NCBI RefSeq assembly: GCF_001995215.1
Contig: NZ_MUXN01000016.1
Location: 317,705-381,704 of the forward strand
Reading direction: 5' to 3'
Source of the DNA: Amycolatopsis azurea DSM 43854
Lineage (GTDB): Bacteria > Actinomycetota > Actinomycetes > Mycobacteriales > Pseudonocardiaceae
DNA length: 64,000 nt
Shown piece by piece: positions 52,286 through 60,107 of the stretch; the stretch's first letter is position 1; every line of letters begins with the position of its first letter. Below the pieces are notes generated by a model. The model worked only from the letters and a program-made list of their open reading frames with translations, made no database searches and was not told the origin of the DNA. The position numbers were made by a program, and so were the translations under genes.

Positions 52286-53455
52286 GTGCTCACTCAACCG
52301 TTCGCGGACGCGATCGTCGAAGCCGAGAAGGTCATCGCGGAGGCGCCGCACATCCGGACCGAACAGGATCTGGTCGAGGGGTACGACTACCTCGCCGGCA
52401 GCATCCGCGCGTCCCTGCAGATGGCGTGGGCCTACGAACGGGACTATCCGTTCTTCACCCAGTCCACCGGCCCGTACACGAAGATGGGCCTGGACAACCC
52501 GGACACGCTGTACTTCAACGCGAACATCCGCGAAGGCCGCGAGTACGTCGTCACCGGGACGCGGGGGAGCACGGCCGACGTCAGTTTCCAGGTCCTCAAC
52601 GGCGACTACTCACCCGTCGAGGTACCGGACAGTCTCGCCGCGTTCGACGACCGCGAGATCGAGATCGCCGGCGACGGCACGTTCGAACTCCGCTTCGGAC
52701 CGGCCAAACCGGATCCTGGCCCCAATTACTTCGTCCTCGGCCCGGGTTCTTCGATGCTCGTGGTGCGCGAGGTCTACAGCGACTGGGCGACCGAACGCCG
52801 CGGCACGATCCAGATCCAGTGCGCCGACACCGCGGGTGGCGCGCCCGCGCCGCTCACCCGCGACGGGCTGGCCAAACGCTACGGCGTCTCCGGCAAGATC
52901 CTGCTGAGCAGGCTGCGCACCTTCCTCGCCTTCCCGAAGTGGTTCTACCTGAACCTGCCGGTGAACACGATGACCGAACCGCGTCCGACGCCGGGCGGCC
53001 TGACCACGCAGTACTCGTCGGCCGGGCATTACGAACTCGGCGACGAGGAGGTCATGATCGTCACCGTGCCCCGCTCGGACGCGCCCTATCAGGGCATCCA
53101 GCTCGGCAGCGTCTGGTACCTCTCGCTCGACTACATCAACCACCAGACGAGCCTCACCGCCGACCAGGCGCGGGTCGACCCGGACGGCAAGATCCGGTTC
53201 GTGATCAGCGAACGCGACCCCGGCCTGGCGAACTGGCTCGAACGCACCGGGCACGACCGCGGCTACGTCCAGATCCGCTGGCAGCGGCTGTCCCGCGCGC
53301 TGGACGTCGCCGACGGTCCCGAGGTCGAGGTGGTGAAGTTCGGCGAACTCGCCGACAGGCTGCCCTTCCACGACGAGGCCCGCGTGACCCCGCAGGAGTG
53401 GGCGGCCCGGATCTCGGCCCGCCAGGCGGCTGTCGCGGGGAGGATGCTGGGATGA
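52286..53455 (+). CDS. DUF1214-like protein, first gene of SDR/sulfotransferase operon
   Basis: A 389-residue cytoplasmic protein. It has no signal peptide or membrane segment. TGPYTKMGLDNPDTLYFNANIREGREYVVTG resembles the beta-rich DUF1214/DUF1254 fold, and GRGTIQIQ-type strands with LNLPVNTMTEPRPTPGGLTTQYSSAGHYELGDEEVMIVTVPRSDAPYQGIQLGSVWY follow. I cannot name a catalytic function. I recall that M. tuberculosis Rv3531c, next to Rv3530c and Rv3529c in the KstR regulon, is of similar size and context. GTG 52286 follows GAGGAG by 6 bp. The stop overlaps the SDR start. Confidence 0.8.
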   Translation: MLTQPFADAIVEAEKVIAEAPHIRTEQDLVEGYDYLAGSIRASLQMAWAYERDYPFFTQSTGPYTKMGLDNPDTLYFNANIREGREYVVTGTRGSTADVSFQVLNGDYSPVEVPDSLAAFDDREIEIAGDGTFELRFGPAKPDPGPNYFVLGPGSSMLVVREVYSDWATERRGTIQIQCADTAGGAPAPLTRDGLAKRYGVSGKILLSRLRTFLAFPKWFYLNLPVNTMTEPRPTPGGLTTQYSSAGHYELGDEEVMIVTVPRSDAPYQGIQLGSVWYLSLDYINHQTSLTADQARVDPDGKIRFVISERDPGLANWLERTGHDRGYVQIRWQRLSRALDVADGPEVEVVKFGELADRLPFHDEARVTPQEWAARISARQAAVAGRMLG

Positions 53456-54234
53456 CGGATCTCTTGCGGGACAAGGTGATCGTCGTCTCCGGTGTCGGAC
53501 CGGGACTCGGCCGGTCCATCGCCGTGCGCGGTGCCGCGGCGGGCGCGGACGTCGTTCTCGCCGCGCGCACCGAATCCCGGCTCGCCGAGGTCGCCAAGGA
53601 GGTCGACGCGCTCGGGCGCCGCGCGGTCACCGTGCCCACCGACATCACCGACGACGCTTCGGCCGCGAACCTCGCCGAGGCCGCGCTGAAGGCGTTCGGC
53701 CGGGTGGACGCCTTGGTGAACAACGCTTTCGCGATCCCGCCGATCATGGACCTCGCCGACGTCGACCTCGCCGACGTCCGGTCGGGCTTCGAGACCAACG
53801 TCCTCGCGGCGCTCCGGCTCACACGGCTGTTCACGCCTTCGCTCGAAGAGAGCGGCGGCTCGGTGGTGATGATCAATTCGGCCGTACTCCGGCATTCCAG
53901 GCGGACGTTCGGCGCGTACAAGATGGCGAAGGCGAGTCTGCTCGCGCTCGCCCAGAGCCTCGCCTCGGAACTCGGGCCGCGCGGGATCCGGGTCAACTCC
54001 GTGGCGCCCGGCTACATCTGGGCGGACTCGCTGAAGTGGTACTTCGCTTACCTGGCCAAGGAACGCGGTGTGCCGCCGGAACAGGTGTACGCCGAGACGG
54101 CGGAGACGATCGACCTGCGCCGCCTGCCCGAACCGGACGAGATCGCCGACACCGTCGTGTTCCTGACCTCGTCGCTCGCCCGGTGCGTCACCGGGCAGTG
54201 TCTCGACGTCAACGCCGGCGAGTACCACCACTGA
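53452..54234 (+). CDS. Short-chain dehydrogenase/reductase
   Basis: A 260-residue classical SDR. Cofactor motif GVGPGLGRS near residue 14, NNA at 90-92 (VNNAFA), catalytic Ser143, Tyr156 and Lys160 (AYKMAKAS), and the C-terminal VTGQCLDVNAGEYHH. It probably oxidises or reduces a hydroxyl/keto group of a steroid-like substrate, judging from operon and motif context. The ATG at 53452 overlaps the upstream stop by 4 bp. Length equals that of Rv3530c as I recall it. Confidence 0.93.
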   Translation: MTDLLRDKVIVVSGVGPGLGRSIAVRGAAAGADVVLAARTESRLAEVAKEVDALGRRAVTVPTDITDDASAANLAEAALKAFGRVDALVNNAFAIPPIMDLADVDLADVRSGFETNVLAALRLTRLFTPSLEESGGSVVMINSAVLRHSRRTFGAYKMAKASLLALAQSLASELGPRGIRVNSVAPGYIWADSLKWYFAYLAKERGVPPEQVYAETAETIDLRRLPEPDEIADTVVFLTSSLARCVTGQCLDVNAGEYHH

Positions 54235-54244
54235 AGGGGAGAAC

Positions 54245-55405
54245 ATGCTGCCAGGGCGGGAAAACGTCGGCACCGTGGAGGATCTGCACGCGTCGGCGGC
54301 AAAACTCACCGGGCTGGACGACTTCGGTGGAGACGACCACCTCGAAGGGCTGCGGGTCCTACTGGATTCCTACGCCGGTGAGGCGGGTTTGACGCCGTAC
54401 GGCAACAAGATCCATCGCGCTTTCCTGCGCGGTGCCCTCGTGGCGAGGTCGTTGAGCGAGGCGTCCTGGAAGCAGAACCCGCAGTATGCCGAGGTTCCCG
54501 TCGAGCGGCCCATCTTCGTCACCGGTCTGCCGCGCACCGGGACCACGGCGCTGCACCGGCTGCTCACCGAGGACCCGGCGCACCAAGGGCTGGAAGTGTG
54601 GCTGACCGAGGTGCCGCAGCCGCGGCCGCCACGCGAGACCTGGGCGGAAAATCCGGTCTTCCAAGGGATCCAGGCGGGTTACGAGAAGCACCACGTCGAA
54701 CATCCCGAGTTCATGGGCCTGCACCACATGTCCGCCGACCAGGTCGAGGAATGCTGGCAGCTCCTGCGGCAGTCCCTGAAATCGGTGTCCTACGAATGCC
54801 TCGCGCACGTGCCGTCGTACTCGCGCTGGCTGGACGGGCAGAGCTGGGCCGACGCCTATCGCAGGCACCGGCGGAATCTCCAGCTGATCGGCCTGCCAGA
54901 CGCCGGGCGCCGCTGGGTGCTCAAGAACCCGAGCCACATCTTCGCCCTCGACGCGCTGCTGGAGGTGTACCCGGACGCGCTGATCGTCCAGACCCACCGC
55001 GCGCCGAGCACGATCATCGCGTCGGTGTGCAGCCTGAACGAACAGGCTTCGGAAGGCTGGTCCGACGTCTTCCGCGGTGACGTGATCGGCCGTGGCCAGC
55101 TGGATCTGTGGGCGCGAGGCGCGGAAAGGTCGCTGGAGGCGAGGAAGCGGCACGATCCGGCGCAGTTCTGCGACGTCCGGTACGAGGATTTCGTCGCCGA
55201 CCCGATCGCGACCGTCGAGGGTGTCTACAAGCACTTCGGGCTGTCGCTGAGCGATGAGGCACGGGACGCGATGACCGCCGTCCACGCCGAAAGCCGTTCC
55301 GGCGAGAGGAAACCCGTGCACCGATACGACCTCGCCGACTTCGGGCTCACCGCGGGCGAGGTCGACGAACGCTTCTCCGCCTACCGCGCTGCCCACTCGC
55401 TCTGA
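54245..55405 (+). CDS. PAPS-dependent sulfotransferase
   Basis: A 386-residue sulfotransferase of the Sulfotransfer_3 type. The 5'-phosphosulfate loop is FVTGLPRTGTTALHRLL (residues about 91-107), the 3'-phosphate-binding region is VLKNPSHIFALDALLEVYPDALIVQTHRAPSTIIAS, and RYEDFVADPIATVEGVYKHF follows. It would transfer sulfate from PAPS to an alcohol; the acceptor is unknown. It is 10 bp after the SDR. Genes for making PAPS lie 4 kb away. M. tuberculosis Rv3529c, of similar size, has the same neighbours. Confidence 0.9.
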   Translation: MLPGRENVGTVEDLHASAAKLTGLDDFGGDDHLEGLRVLLDSYAGEAGLTPYGNKIHRAFLRGALVARSLSEASWKQNPQYAEVPVERPIFVTGLPRTGTTALHRLLTEDPAHQGLEVWLTEVPQPRPPRETWAENPVFQGIQAGYEKHHVEHPEFMGLHHMSADQVEECWQLLRQSLKSVSYECLAHVPSYSRWLDGQSWADAYRRHRRNLQLIGLPDAGRRWVLKNPSHIFALDALLEVYPDALIVQTHRAPSTIIASVCSLNEQASEGWSDVFRGDVIGRGQLDLWARGAERSLEARKRHDPAQFCDVRYEDFVADPIATVEGVYKHFGLSLSDEARDAMTAVHAESRSGERKPVHRYDLADFGLTAGEVDERFSAYRAAHSL

Positions 55406-55415
55406 AACGCGGGGG

Positions 55416-57101
55416 TCAGAAGCCGACGGCGGCGCGTTGCGCGGGCAGGCCGCGGGTCGTGATGCCGCGCAGGACCTCGACCCGGTCCGAGCCCGGACGG
55501 CCGAGCACCCAGCTCGACCCGGGAACCTCCTTGGCCTGCTTCTTCAGCGGTGCCAGGAGCCGGGAAGCGTCCTTGTAGGACCGGATCGCGCCGTTCCCGC
55601 ACACCAGGGTCGCCAGTGAGACCGTCACCGGCAGCCCGTCGGCCGACCACGGCGTGTCCAGCAGCGCGGCGGCGACCGTGCCGATCTCGTCGACGTCGCA
55701 GGCGATCAGGAAGTCGTCCCCGCCGACGTGGCTGACCCGCATCCGGCGCAGCCTGCCCTCCAGATCGGTGAGCGTCCGGCCGAGCGTGCGGATGAGATCG
55801 TCGCCCGCGGCGAATCCGGCGGTGTCGTTGACCGTCTTGAACGCGTCGACGTCCAGCCAGGCCGCGACGAACGGCTCCCGCGCGTTGATCCGGCGGTCGA
55901 CGTCCCTGGCGACGGCGTCGCTGCCGGGCAGGCGGGTCAGCGGGCTCAGCGAGACGGCTTCCTCGACCTTCGCCTCGGCGACCCCGCGGAGCACCTCGTT
56001 CACCAGCACCACACCCACGCACCGGCCGCGGTCGTCGACCACCACGACGTCGTCGCCGGTGCGGCTCCAGTCCGCGTCGGTGACCAGTTCCAGGAATTCG
56101 AGCGCGCTCGCGTCGGTGTGGATCGTGTGCGGCCGGTCGGCGAGCCGCGACGCGGGCCGCTTGGCGTGCAACGCGTGGCCGTACAACCCGGTGACCGCGA
56201 CCAGGAACCGGGTCCGGTCGATCGACCACTGTGGACGGTGCCGGTCGTCGATGCCGACGATGCCGCTCGGCCCGTCGGAGGCGGCCAGCACCTCGCGCAC
56301 GTCGTCACAGGTCGCGTCTTCGGGCAGGGTGGTCGCGGGGCGCAGGAAATCGCCGACCCGGCGGGCCCGCGCGGTGCCGGGGACGAACGGGCCGGGCGCG
56401 TCCGGCGCGGGTAGCGGCGCGTGGTCGCCGTCCGGTGGGGCGAGCAGGTTGCCCTGCGCGATCCGCACCCCGAGCCGCCGCGCGGATTCGAGCTGTTCGG
56501 TGGTTTCGAGTCCGGTCGCGACCAGCCGGTTGTCGGTGCGGGACGCGAAGTGCAGCACCGCCTCGACGACCGCGACGGCGGCCGGATCGTGTGGCAGGCC
56601 GCGCAGCACGGTGCGGTCCAGTTTCACCAGGTCGATCGGCGCGGAGGCGAGCAGCGTGAGCGGCAGGTCACCGCGGCCGAGGCCGTCGAGCGCGAGCCGG
56701 AACCCGAGTTCGGTGAGCCGTCGCATGCCGGTGAGCAGCAGATCGGCGGGGATCTGCGTGAACGGCGGCCCGATCTCCAGCACGACGTCCCTGGTCCGGC
56801 GGCCGGACAGGCCGAGCGCCTCGGTCAGCGGTTCGAACCGGGCCGGTGGTGCCGCCACCGTCCGCGCGGACAGGTTCAAATGGAGGGGGAGGGCCGCCTG
56901 CGCCTCGTTCTGCTGCCGTACCGCTTCGGCGGCCAGTCCGATGTCGACCTCGGTCAGGTTGCCGCCGCGACGGGCGTCGGCGAGAAGTTCGCGGGCGGTG
57001 CCGCGGCCTGGCCGTGCCAGGGCTTCGAACGCGACGACGCCACCGGTGTGCAGGCTGTACAACGGTTGATAAGCGAAGCGGATCGCGATCTGCAACGTCA
57101 C
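55416..57101 (-). CDS. Degenerate EAL-CBS-GGDEF protein (c-di-GMP receptor type)
   Basis: A 561-residue cytoplasmic protein. Residues 1-230 form an EAL domain (FEALARP with Glu26, LNLSARTV, VKLDRTVL, ATGLETTEQ), but the metal motif is DGLGRG instead of DDFGTG and LEIGPP replaces LELTE. Residues ~260-400 look like a CBS/pseudo-CBS module (GDDVVVVDDRGRCVGVVLV). The C-terminal ~160 residues are a GGDEF domain with GGDDF and no RxxD inhibitory site. Both domains are thus probably non-catalytic and act as c-di-GMP or GTP sensors. I chose GTG 57101 because the EAL domain begins there; TTG 57146 is an alternative. Confidence 0.85.
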   Translation of the reverse strand: MTLQIAIRFAYQPLYSLHTGGVVAFEALARPGRGTARELLADARRGGNLTEVDIGLAAEAVRQQNEAQAALPLHLNLSARTVAAPPARFEPLTEALGLSGRRTRDVVLEIGPPFTQIPADLLLTGMRRLTELGFRLALDGLGRGDLPLTLLASAPIDLVKLDRTVLRGLPHDPAAVAVVEAVLHFASRTDNRLVATGLETTEQLESARRLGVRIAQGNLLAPPDGDHAPLPAPDAPGPFVPGTARARRVGDFLRPATTLPEDATCDDVREVLAASDGPSGIVGIDDRHRPQWSIDRTRFLVAVTGLYGHALHAKRPASRLADRPHTIHTDASALEFLELVTDADWSRTGDDVVVVDDRGRCVGVVLVNEVLRGVAEAKVEEAVSLSPLTRLPGSDAVARDVDRRINAREPFVAAWLDVDAFKTVNDTAGFAAGDDLIRTLGRTLTDLEGRLRRMRVSHVGGDDFLIACDVDEIGTVAAALLDTPWSADGLPVTVSLATLVCGNGAIRSYKDASRLLAPLKKQAKEVPGSSWVLGRPGSDRVEVLRGITTRGLPAQRAAVGF

Positions 57102-57173
57102 AACCGCATGGTCGTCGGTGCCGGTGCGAAACGAAACACGTGTCAACTGATGTTCATCGTGAGGGCACCTGGG

Positions 57174-58301
57174 TTACCTAGAACGGCGTAACCCAGGCCA
57201 CCCGATCAGGTGTTTTCTCACTTTCCACGGCGCCAATCGGAAAAGTGCCGACATCGCCTCGGTGGTACCCGAAACGTCTTCGCGACCCGAAGTGAAGGCC
57301 CGCTGGAGAGGGACCGGCAGCGTGAAGAAGTGGTCGAAGAACACCGGCACCAGCTCGGGCGGCATTCCGCACAGAGCTCGCAGCCCGTGGCGCCGCAACC
57401 CGTGCACGGTCCGGGCCGAAGACGGCCACAGCGCACCGTGAGCAGCCGACGCGGCCGCGGCCGGCCCCCGGTCCCAGGCCAGGGCGATCGAGTCGGCGAC
57501 AGGCTCGGCGAGCCGCACCGACGTCGCGAGGCTGTACCCGGTCGCCGGATGCACCAGACCGGCGGCGGCCCCGAACGGCACCGTCCGGCCACGCCGGGGG
57601 ACCGGCACGTCGAGCACGATCCGCACGCGTTCCTCGCGCCCGCGTGACGCCAGCCCGGCCGCCTTCAGCCGGGCGCGCAGCCGCGCCGCCAGCAGCTCCA
57701 GCGGCAGACCGGGCTTGCGGGCCAGCGACGTCTCCTCGACCAGGACGGTGCCGTCGCCGAGGGGCAGTACGTACAGGAACCCGGATTCGGTCCCGCGCCA
57801 GTCCATGAACACCGCGGTGTCCGGTTCGTCCACCAGCCGGAGCGCGTCCTCGGCGGGGAGGACGGCGCCGAAGGCCGTCTGTTCGTAGCGGTCCCCTCGT
57901 GGCCGGGCACCGGAGGCGTCGACGTACAGGCCGGCCGCGAGGACCCGCCCGTCTTCGAGGCGTACCGACGTGCCCTGCCCGCCGTGGTCCACGGCGGACA
58001 CCGTCCCGGCGACGACGTCGTGACCGCCGTCCAGCCACGTGCGCAGGCCGGCGTTGTCCACCACCAGGTACTGCCGGTCGAGGACGTGCGGCGCGGTGCC
58101 GAACGCGAGTGCCGACGAGGGCGCGCAGGCGACGGCGCTTTCGGGCAGCGACGGGAGTTCGTCGGCCCACAGCCCGTAGGTCGCCCGCCAGCGCCTGCCC
58201 GGCGCGGGGTCGATCAGGACGGTCGCCAGTCCGCGCCGGGCGCAGGCACGCGCGAGCGCCCGCCCGGCCGGGCCACCGCCCGCGATCACCACGTCCGCCA
58301 C
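57174..58301 (-). CDS. Lycopene beta-cyclase
   Basis: A 375-residue CrtY/CrtL-type flavoprotein. The dinucleotide motif VVIAGGGPAGRALARACARRG is at residue 4, the conserved LVEETSLA (the FLEET position) is near residue 190, and ATGYSLATSVR near residue 255 is typical. The enzyme closes the beta-ionone rings of lycopene. No other carotenoid gene is in view, so it may act with a cluster elsewhere. The GTG start is 43 bp from the divergent dgt gene. Confidence 0.88.
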   Translation of the reverse strand: MADVVIAGGGPAGRALARACARRGLATVLIDPAPGRRWRATYGLWADELPSLPESAVACAPSSALAFGTAPHVLDRQYLVVDNAGLRTWLDGGHDVVAGTVSAVDHGGQGTSVRLEDGRVLAAGLYVDASGARPRGDRYEQTAFGAVLPAEDALRLVDEPDTAVFMDWRGTESGFLYVLPLGDGTVLVEETSLARKPGLPLELLAARLRARLKAAGLASRGREERVRIVLDVPVPRRGRTVPFGAAAGLVHPATGYSLATSVRLAEPVADSIALAWDRGPAAAASAAHGALWPSSARTVHGLRRHGLRALCGMPPELVPVFFDHFFTLPVPLQRAFTSGREDVSGTTEAMSALFRLAPWKVRKHLIGWPGLRRSR

Positions 58302-58344
58302 CTGGGCAGTGTCTCAAAGCGCCCCGACGGATACGGTGTGACGC

Positions 58345-59907
58345 ATGGGACAGACGGATCCAAGGGCGTGGCGGCGCGATCCGGAGAGCGAGAGCGCCGG
58401 GTTCACCGACCTCGCCACGAGCCCGTTCCGCATCGACCGGGACCGGATCGCCGCGTCGCCGTTCTTCGCCCGCCTCGGCGGGGTGACCCAGGTGGTCAGC
58501 GCCGGTGGTTCGGGGCTGCTGCACAACCGGCTCACACACAGCCTGAAGGTCGCGCAGGTCGCGCGCGCCATCGCGGAGCGGATCAACTCGACGAGCGATT
58601 CCGCCGAACTCGCCGCGAAACTGGGCGGCTGCGACCCGGACGTCGCCGAGGCCGCCTCGCTCGCGCACGACCTCGGGCATCCGCCGTTCGGGCATCTGGG
58701 GGAGCAGACCCTCGACCGGATCGCCCGGCACCGGTTCGGCCTCGCCGACGGTTTCGAGGGCAACGCGCAGTCGTTCCGGATCATCACCACGACCGACGTC
58801 CGCGGGCCGTCCGCGTCCGGGCTCGACCTCACCACGGCGGTGCGCGCCGCGGTGCTGAAATACCCGTGGGCGCGGCTGCACGTGCCCGATCCGCATCCGA
58901 CGTCGATGGACGTCCAGCCGCGCGGCGCGGCCGAACCGGCCGACGCCCCCGGTACCGGCGCGAGCAAGTTCTCCGCCTACAGCACCGAACTCGACGACTT
59001 CGCCCAGGCGCGGGCACCCTTCACCGGCCGGATCGAACCCTGGCAGCAGACAGTCGAAGCGTCCGTGATGGACACCGCCGACGACATCGCCTACGCCATC
59101 CACGACCTCCAGGACTTCCACCGGATCGGCGTCCTGCAGCACGCGCCGGTCGCCGCCGAGTTCACCGGCTGGGTGGACCACGCGGTGGAACTGGCCGGGC
59201 TGGACGACGCGACCTTGACCGCCGAACGGCGGCTGCCGGGCCGTTCGCTGGAACGGCTGCGCCGCCGGATGCACGTCAAGGACGGCTGGATCGTCGACGA
59301 CGACGCGTTCACCAGCGCTGTCGCCCGTGTCCGCGCCGAACTCGTCGACGGCCTGCTCGCCACCGGATTCGACGGTTCGATCGAGGCCGAGCAGGCGACC
59401 GCCGCCTTCTCCGCGAAATGGACCGCGCGGCTCGTCGACGGCGTGCAAGTGGTGTCTTCGCCGTCGACCCGAACGGGGCATCTCACGCTGCGTCCCGCGC
59501 AGTGGCACGAGGTGCAGGTCCTGAAGTTCGTGCACCGGCGGTTCGTGTTGCTGCGCCCGGAACTCGCGCTGCACCAACGTGGACAGGCGAGCCTGGTGAC
59601 CACGCTCGTCGACGCGCTCGACGCGTGGCTGCTCGACCGTGACGAGTTCTACCGGCTCCCGCGCCGGCTGCACGACCTGGTCGAACTGGCACAGGCGGAA
59701 TTCACCGGACTCGCGCGGACGTCGCCGGAACTGCTCATCGGAGCGACCGGGGAACCGGTCACCGGTGCCGACGCGGTGCGTGGTCTGGCCCGGGGGCGGG
59801 CCGTGGTCGACTTCGTGGCGTCCTTGACCGACAAGCAGGCGGTGACCCTTTTGGACGGCTTGTCGGGTCGCGCTTCGCAACCCTGGTCGGACTCGTTCGT
59901 CCTTTGA
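58345..59907 (+). CDS. dgt: Deoxyguanosine triphosphate triphosphohydrolase-like protein
   Basis: A 520-residue HD-domain dNTPase. The metal ligands are His65 (RLTHSL), His108-Asp109 (SLAHDLGHPPFG) and the later Asp in MDTADDIAYAIHD. Enzymes of this type cleave dNTPs to nucleoside and triphosphate, limiting the dNTP pool, and some defend against phage. ATG 58345 gives the full N-terminus (RRDPESESAGFTDLATSPFRIDRDRI). It is preceded by a TACGGT-like box close to the start codon. Confidence 0.93.
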   Translation: MGQTDPRAWRRDPESESAGFTDLATSPFRIDRDRIAASPFFARLGGVTQVVSAGGSGLLHNRLTHSLKVAQVARAIAERINSTSDSAELAAKLGGCDPDVAEAASLAHDLGHPPFGHLGEQTLDRIARHRFGLADGFEGNAQSFRIITTTDVRGPSASGLDLTTAVRAAVLKYPWARLHVPDPHPTSMDVQPRGAAEPADAPGTGASKFSAYSTELDDFAQARAPFTGRIEPWQQTVEASVMDTADDIAYAIHDLQDFHRIGVLQHAPVAAEFTGWVDHAVELAGLDDATLTAERRLPGRSLERLRRRMHVKDGWIVDDDAFTSAVARVRAELVDGLLATGFDGSIEAEQATAAFSAKWTARLVDGVQVVSSPSTRTGHLTLRPAQWHEVQVLKFVHRRFVLLRPELALHQRGQASLVTTLVDALDAWLLDRDEFYRLPRRLHDLVELAQAEFTGLARTSPELLIGATGEPVTGADAVRGLARGRAVVDFVASLTDKQAVTLLDGLSGRASQPWSDSFVL

Positions 59908-60107
59908 GGCCGGTCGTCATCACGCCGTGACCATACGATTACGCTGAACAGACTACGACGTGCCGCCGGAACCGGAAAATTCCCATCCGATGTCACTCGA
60001 ACGGCGCCTGCCGCCGACGCACGCCCGGTACTTAGCTTGATCCAGCCGGTGATCGCCGGCGTCGGTCTGCGTGAGTCGGGGCACGCGCCTAGGAATCGGA
60101 GGCGCAC

